Shown here: positions 59,446-64,000 of the stretch, in pieces
Numbering within the stretch: the stretch's first letter is position 1
Layout: each line of letters opens with the position of its first letter
From: Chloracidobacterium sp.
Lineage (GTDB): Bacteria; Acidobacteriota; Blastocatellia; Pyrinomonadales; Pyrinomonadaceae
Length of the DNA: 64,000 nt
NCBI GenBank assembly: GCA_016712045.1
Contig: JADJRV010000002.1
Location: 62,001 to 126,000 of the forward strand
Direction of reading: 5' to 3'
Made by a program: the position numbers and the translations under genes
Notes under the pieces: generated by a model
The model's input: only the letters and a program-made list of their open reading frames with translations
Database searches by the model: none
Told to the model about the DNA's origin: nothing

Positions 59446-60255
59446 ATGCCCGGAACGTCGAACGAGGATCTCATTTCACGTTATCTGATCGACGACCTGT
59501 TTGCCGCGGGCGAGGTCAGGCTAAATTATCTGCACTACGAACGCTTCGTAATTGGCGGAGCCTCACCGGTTGATTCGCCTGTTTCTCTGCCGCTGCAGGA
59601 GGTTCCCGCCTCGGCAAACGACAAGCCGTATCTCGAACGCCGCGAAATGGGCGCCGTAAATATCGGGACCACCGCCGGTTCGATCACGGTCGATGGTGAG
59701 CGGTACGAACTCGCACCAAAAGACGGCCTATACATTCCGATGGGAACCGAAAGCGTGACGTTCGAATCGGACGACGCGACGGCGCCGACGCGATTCTATT
59801 TGGCATCAACACCCGCGCATCAGCGCTTTGAGGTAAAGCACATCTCGATCGGCCAAGCCGTGCCGCTCGAACTCGGCTCGACCGAAACGGCAAACGAGCG
59901 AACGGTTTATCAGTATGTCGTGCCTGCCGTCTGCAAATCGTCACAGTTGCTGTTGGGGTTGACGGTGATGAAGCACGGCAGCGTATGGAACACTTGCCCG
60001 CCGCACCTACACGACCGCCGCTCAGAGGTGTATTTCTATTTCGACCTAAAGTCCGGCCAGCGGATCATGCATTTTATGGGCGAGCCCGACAACATGCGTC
60101 ACATCGTGATGAGCGGCGACCAGTCGGTCGTTTCGCCGCCGTGGTCGATCCACATGGGCGTCGGCACGACGAACTACGCGTTCATTTGGGCGATGGGCGG
60201 CGAAAATCTTGATTACACAGACATGAATGTGCTGGACATCTGCCAGCTTAAATAA
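59446..60255 (+). CDS. kduI: 5-dehydro-4-deoxy-D-glucuronate isomerase (probable true start 59405)
   Basis: KduI with the double-cupin fold: GGASPVDSPVSLPL, KPYLERREMGAVNIG, LYIPMGTESVTFES and zinc ligands CPPHLHDRRSEVYFYFD (about 183-199) with IHMGVGTTNYAFIWAMGGEN. It isomerises 5-keto-4-deoxyuronate to 2,5-diketo-3-deoxygluconate. The in-frame ATG leaves out the N-terminus. Adding one A to the A8 run at 59412-59419 gives MYQKKTYYATHPDS from the ATG at 59405, which matches the YATHPD start of family members. Stop overlaps the GH88/105 ATG (TAATG). Confidence 0.92.
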   Translation: MPGTSNEDLISRYLIDDLFAAGEVRLNYLHYERFVIGGASPVDSPVSLPLQEVPASANDKPYLERREMGAVNIGTTAGSITVDGERYELAPKDGLYIPMGTESVTFESDDATAPTRFYLASTPAHQRFEVKHISIGQAVPLELGSTETANERTVYQYVVPAVCKSSQLLLGLTVMKHGSVWNTCPPHLHDRRSEVYFYFDLKSGQRIMHFMGEPDNMRHIVMSGDQSVVSPPWSIHMGVGTTNYAFIWAMGGENLDYTDMNVLDICQLK

Positions 60256-61345
60256 TGAAAACTCGAATCCTATTTTGCTGGTAATGCTGGCCGCCCAAGC
60301 GTCAAATTCATTTGGCCAATCAACTGATCTGTTCAAACGAAAGAACATCGAGGCGACGATGCTCACGGTCGCGAAATGGCAGCTTGCCAATCCCAAACAC
60401 AAGCTATGGGACTGGACCAACGGGGCATTTTACGCGGGCGTTTTCGCGGCGTATGAAACTACAAAGTCGCCCGATCTGACGACTGCAATGCTCGAAATGG
60501 GTGAAAAAAACGAGTGGAAGCCGGGCCCGCGTTTTGACCACGCCGACGACATCGTCATCAACCAAACCTACCTCGACGTCTATCGCATCAAGAAAGATAA
60601 GAAGATGCTCCAGCCGACGATCGACGTCGCTGAGCGGTTGAAGAAGGAAACCGGCCCGGAGGTAGCAAAGCATGGCATTACATGGTGGTGGTGCGACGCC
60701 TTATTCATGGCCCCGCCGACGCTTGCGAAACTCGCCAAGATCACAGGCGACAGGTCGTATCTCGATCTGAATGACCGCTTTTTCTTAGAAACATACGACC
60801 TGCTTTGGGATAAGGAAGAGAGGTTATACGCCCGCGATGCCTCGTATTTGATCGATGCCAAGGGCGAAGGCAAACGCGAGGCGAACGGCAAGAAGATCTT
60901 TTGGAGTCGTGGAAATGGTTGGGTTGTCGGGGGCCTCGTTCGACTGCTAAAAGAGCTGCCGAAAGATCATCCGAAACGAGAATTTTACCTGACGCAATAC
61001 AAGCAGATGATCGAACGCGTTGCAACATTACAGCAAACCGACGGCCTCTGGCGTTCGAGTCTGCTCGATCCGGACAGCTATCCGGGCGGCGAAGCGAGCG
61101 GTTCCGGCTTTTACATCTACGCGATGGCGTGGGGAATTAACAACAAGATACTAGATCGGAAGAAATATCTGCCGCTCGCAAAACGAGCTTGGACGGCATT
61201 GAATTCCCTCGTCCACGCCGATGGCAAAGTGGGTTGGACACAGCCGATCGGTGCCGATCCGCGACGAAATTTTAACGCCGATAGCTGGGAAGTATACGGA
61301 GCCGGAGCATTTATGCTGGCCGGCTCGGAGATCGTAAAACTATAA
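60255..61345 (+). CDS. GH88/GH105 unsaturated glucuronyl/galacturonyl hydrolase (N-terminal frameshift)
   Basis: About 364 residues. (Alpha/alpha)6 barrel with LFMAPPTLAKLAKITGD, FFLETYDLLWDKEERLYARD, KIFWSRGNGWVVGGLVRLL and GEASGSGFYIYAMAWGINN, typical of YteR/RhiN-like GH105 and GH88 enzymes that release the unsaturated uronate from oligosaccharides. As written the frame opens only from about 60280. The ATG at 60255 with one T restored to TTTT (60273-60276) gives MKTRILFLLVMLAAQ, a signal peptide, so the enzyme is exported to the periplasm. Translationally coupled to kduI. Confidence 0.9.
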
Positions 61346-61347
61346 TT

Positions 61348-63345
61348 CTACGGCTCGATCCTGAGCCGCATCTTGATCTTCGCCGATTTCACTTTCTTCT
61401 TCGTCGAGATCGCGAGCCTTACGCCGCGTTCTTCGCGTTCTCCCTTGTCCACGCTGCCGGGCCGCCCGGGAGCAGTTAAAACATTAAGTTCGATCACTCG
61501 GTTGTATTGATCTGCGTTGATGATCTCGGCGAAAAGCCCCGGCTTGCCGCCTTCGAACACAAAGCCGCCACTTCGCTCAACGATCGAAGTATCGCTGTGT
61601 AGGTATGACGTTATCGTCTTCTCACTTCTCATTTTAACCTCGTCTTCGATCTCAAAATTGCCCGGAGCCGTGAACACAAATCGCCGCATAAATTTATCGA
61701 CACCGACCTTCGGCTCATAAGCCGAAGTCAAAACAGCGACCAGCGACACGCCGGTTTCGCTCATTTTCACATTTTGCAATTTGATCTCGTTCAAACGGTC
61801 GTACGAAACGCCCGCAAATGCATCGTGCCCTTTGCCCTCGTCAGCCTGTCCGAGGCCGTCGAATACCAGCGTGTTGTGATGCTCCGTCATCGGAACGCCC
61901 GCATAGCCTGAGTCGCCCGTCAGATATTTGCCATTCGACCAGATGATAAATCCGCCGGCATCAGGGTGCGCGTGCCCACTGGAGAGCCGCCAATCAGGAA
62001 ATGCTTTGACCTTTGCCGTCGCCGAGTGTCCCTCGGGCGGGCCGGCTTTGATTGAGAACGCCGTCGCATTGTCGCCCCAATCAGAACGCCAGAATACAAC
62101 CTCGTGATCCGCGAAATAATGCCATTTGGATTGCTGTTCGATCGGCACGGCCTTGATCGCAGGGTTGTACCAGATGAATGTCCAAAACTCCTCCGCATTG
62201 ACCTGGCCCTTAGCCTTTAGCCAATCGGCAACGCCTTGAGCTTCGGCATTTCCGTAGCGGTTCGCAAGGTTGTAGAGAATGTTGTAATTGGTGCGGAACT
62301 TGCCGTTTATGCGCTCGCGTTCGTAGTCGTTCCCTTTTCGAGCACGCGTGATCGGCCCGGCATATATATCACCGTAATCGAAATTAAATTCGCCGCCGGG
62401 CAATGTTGAATGGGCAACGTATTTATGAGCCAGCTTCATTCCGGGCGTCGTCGCATAAAGATCTTCGCCTGTTGCGCGCAAATGAGCGTCCATATAATGC
62501 ACCATCCACGGCGTTGAGAAGATCCAATATTCCATACTCTCGTAGAAATAACCGTCTTCGGTGTATGTCGCCAAAACGCGGTCATAGATCGCCCGCGAAG
62601 TGGCCGCCCAGTCTTTCGCCTCGTCCGTTTCGCCCATCAACGCATAAGCCGTCACAGCGAGGCCGGTGATCGGGATGAACGTGTGATTTTGGCTGTACGC
62701 GAATGATTTGCCCGACTTTGGCTTGAAGAATTCGTAGAGCAGTCTCGCCTGTTTGATCAATTTACCGCGATACTTGTCGCGTTCCGCAGGTGTCAGATCG
62801 TTGTAGAGCAGATCGTATGCCCAGCCCATGCCGTATAGGAGATGTCCTGCGGCAAGATCGACGTTCGGCTTGTTATACGCGTAGCCCCAGACGTCGTACG
62901 ACACGGCGGCGTCCATATATTTCTTGGCGGCATCGAGATATTTCTTGTCGCCCGTGATCTTATATACAAATGCAGCCTCGGCGATACCAATTCCGACCTC
63001 ATTTTGAACGCGCCGTTCCTCAGCCGGCGGCTGTGGCGGCGCGACCGTAAGTGCCCGGACACGCGAAAGTGCCGTCTGCCACATCTCTTTTTGCGTCACC
63101 GTTTTTTCTTTCAGCTTGTCGATCTCGGCCTGCGTCATAAAAACGCGCGGATGCACGCCGACGAGTTCGGACCGCAAACTCGAAGGCTTACTTTTCGCGA
63201 TAGCGATCAGCGGATGCTCGCCTTTTAGCCGCGCGTTCGCTTCGCGTTCGGCTTTGAGTTCCTGGCTGTCCTGCGAAAATGCCGCCGTCACCACTATCGA
63301 AATTAACAGAGCAAGTGCCCCAAATCTTTTTGACATAATTCTCAA
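61348..63345 (-). CDS. Heparinase II/III-family (DUF4962-like) polysaccharide lyase
   Basis: 665 residues, signal peptide (ends TAAFSQD). N-terminal VHPRVFMTQAEIDKLKEK (typical lyase start), an alpha/alpha toroid with SQNHTFIPITGLAVTAYALMG (catalytic Asn-His), and a beta-sandwich domain with SSGHAHPDAGGFIIWSNGKYLTGDSGYAG, the heparinase II-type His-Asp motif. C-terminal beta domain (EIEDEVKMRSEKTITSYLHSD). It cuts uronate-containing polymers by beta-elimination. It abuts the GH88/105 stop on the opposite strand (2 bases) and is followed upstream by the SDR gene. Confidence 0.85.
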   Translation of the reverse strand: MRIMSKRFGALALLISIVVTAAFSQDSQELKAEREANARLKGEHPLIAIAKSKPSSLRSELVGVHPRVFMTQAEIDKLKEKTVTQKEMWQTALSRVRALTVAPPQPPAEERRVQNEVGIGIAEAAFVYKITGDKKYLDAAKKYMDAAVSYDVWGYAYNKPNVDLAAGHLLYGMGWAYDLLYNDLTPAERDKYRGKLIKQARLLYEFFKPKSGKSFAYSQNHTFIPITGLAVTAYALMGETDEAKDWAATSRAIYDRVLATYTEDGYFYESMEYWIFSTPWMVHYMDAHLRATGEDLYATTPGMKLAHKYVAHSTLPGGEFNFDYGDIYAGPITRARKGNDYERERINGKFRTNYNILYNLANRYGNAEAQGVADWLKAKGQVNAEEFWTFIWYNPAIKAVPIEQQSKWHYFADHEVVFWRSDWGDNATAFSIKAGPPEGHSATAKVKAFPDWRLSSGHAHPDAGGFIIWSNGKYLTGDSGYAGVPMTEHHNTLVFDGLGQADEGKGHDAFAGVSYDRLNEIKLQNVKMSETGVSLVAVLTSAYEPKVGVDKFMRRFVFTAPGNFEIEDEVKMRSEKTITSYLHSDTSIVERSGGFVFEGGKPGLFAEIINADQYNRVIELNVLTAPGRPGSVDKGEREERGVRLAISTKKKVKSAKIKMRLRIEP

Positions 63346-63360
63346 AGCTCCGCGCTTGTT

Positions 63361-64000
63361 TTAGTCCATCAAAAGTCCGCCATTGATCTCGATCGTCTCG
63401 CCGCAGAGATAGCTCGCAGCATCGGACGCAAGAAATGCTATAACGCTAGCGACTTCGCTCGATTTGCCTTCGCGGCCCATCGGTATTGCTTTTCGCAGAT
63501 TGTCCATCGTCTCTGAGGTCGTAAAAGTCTCGTGGTACGGCGTATCGATCACGCCCGGCGAAACGGCGTTAATGCGAATTCCTTGCTGAGCAAATTCTTT
63601 CGCGAGGCCTTTGGTCATCGTCAACATCGCAGCTTTGGCTGACGAATAATGGATCGAACCGGGAGCTCCGCCATTGCGACCGGCGATCGACGTGACGTTG
63701 ATGATCACGCCCGAGCCTTTTTCGAGCATCTTCGGAATAACGGCCTGTGCGGCAAAGAAAGCGCTCGTCGCGTTTAGATTCAACACCTCGTTCCAACGCT
63801 GCTCGGTCATTTCGAGCGTCTTGAGGCGTTCGATGAGCGAACCGGCGTTGTTGATGAGAATGTCGACAGGCCCGAGGCCGTTTTCGACCTCGCCGATCAT
63901 CTGTCCGATCGCCGCGTTTTCGGTAACGTCGGCCTTGATCGCGATCGCCTTGGCGTCGCTTGCTTCGATCGCCGCAACCGCCGCTTCCGCACCTGCACTG
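63361..64000 (-). CDS. kduD: Short-chain dehydrogenase/reductase, KduD-like (5' end outside window)
   Basis: Open to the end of the window on the minus strand: SAGAEAAVAAIEASDAKAIAIKADVTENAAIGQM joins to the annotated 179 residues. Remaining motifs: GPVDILINNAGS, NVTSIAGRNGGAPGSIHYSSAKAAML (Ser, Tyr and Lys of the catalytic triad), INAVSPGVIDTPYH, and LASDAASYLCGETIEINGGLLMD. Context with KduI and KdgF suggests 2-dehydro-3-deoxy-D-gluconate 5-dehydrogenase (KduD), but SDR specificity cannot be read. The N-terminal NAD motif lies beyond base 64000. Confidence 0.75.
   Translation of the reverse strand, partial: SAGAEAAVAAIEASDAKAIAIKADVTENAAIGQMIGEVENGLGPVDILINNAGSLIERLKTLEMTEQRWNEVLNLNATSAFFAAQAVIPKMLEKGSGVIINVTSIAGRNGGAPGSIHYSSAKAAMLTMTKGLAKEFAQQGIRINAVSPGVIDTPYHETFTTSETMDNLRKAIPMGREGKSSEVASVIAFLASDAASYLCGETIEINGGLLMD

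Noticed and set aside
60227..60275. Start of the GH88/105 protein at 60227
   Set aside because: This part is the 3' end of kduI in another frame; conserved signal peptide is recovered from 60255 with one added T.

Overview
The window looks like a chromosomal piece of an Acidobacteriota genome, probably class Blastocatellia (Pyrinomonadaceae-like). This is inferred from Oar-like TonB-dependent receptors with an N-terminal carboxypeptidase-regulatory domain, a membrane-anchored Ser/Thr kinase, tandem DUF3857 proteins, an SdrD_B-like secreted protein and many secreted proteins of unknown function. No rRNA, tRNA, CRISPR array, transposase or phage gene was seen.

Layout. 1-9.2 kb: end of an Oar-like receptor, metallo-beta-lactamase hydrolase, ferritin-like/acyl-ACP-desaturase-like protein, TolB-like propeller, CusF-like copper lipoprotein, DapF-family epimerase with unusual active-site residues, and a badly frameshifted Ser/Thr kinase. 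9.2-19 kb: MsrA, an 892-residue SdrD_B/CarboxypepD_reg surface protein, APC amino-acid permease, DHH phosphoesterase, GNAT, MBL hydrolase, class I (FbaB) aldolase. 19-33 kb: two tandem DUF3857/transglutaminase-like proteins, M16 peptidase, ECF sigma with RskA-like anti-sigma, DsbA-VKOR disulfide pair, a repeat-rich intergenic region, TPR protein and Dxs.

33.7-46 kb is the most unusual part. It is a run of plus-strand genes encoding a duplicated HbpS/GlcG-like protein, a Cys-containing secreted protein, two nonaheme and one tetraheme c-type cytochromes, a zinc-ribbon membrane protein, a cNMP-binding(x2)/4x[4Fe-4S]/diheme-b membrane protein, an FHA-TM-heptaheme fusion, a TM/2x[4Fe-4S]/FAD-NAD(P) oxidoreductase, and a TPR protein. 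Together they carry 29 CxxCH motifs. Several junctions are 4-nt overlaps. The set reads as one regulated conduit moving electrons between NAD(P)H or ferredoxin, the membrane and periplasmic hemes. I do not recognise it as a described complex.

46-64 kb: secreted HExxH protein and a GH5 mannanase-like enzyme, then a uronic-acid polysaccharide locus: ROK regulator with a palindromic operator, Oar-like receptor, helical-toroid protein, KdgF cupin, acetyl-esterase-like hydrolase, alginate-lyase-family protein, LarA-like racemase, KduI, GH88/105, heparinase-family lyase and a KduD-like SDR running off the window. These would import, deacetylate and depolymerise a uronate polymer and feed 4-deoxy-uronate into the Kdu pathway.

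Caveat: about a dozen genes are split by single-base indels, nearly all in homopolymers, and conserved protein sequence resumes in the shifted frame. This pattern suggests uncorrected long-read error more than gene decay. Fragments are listed separately and cross-referenced.
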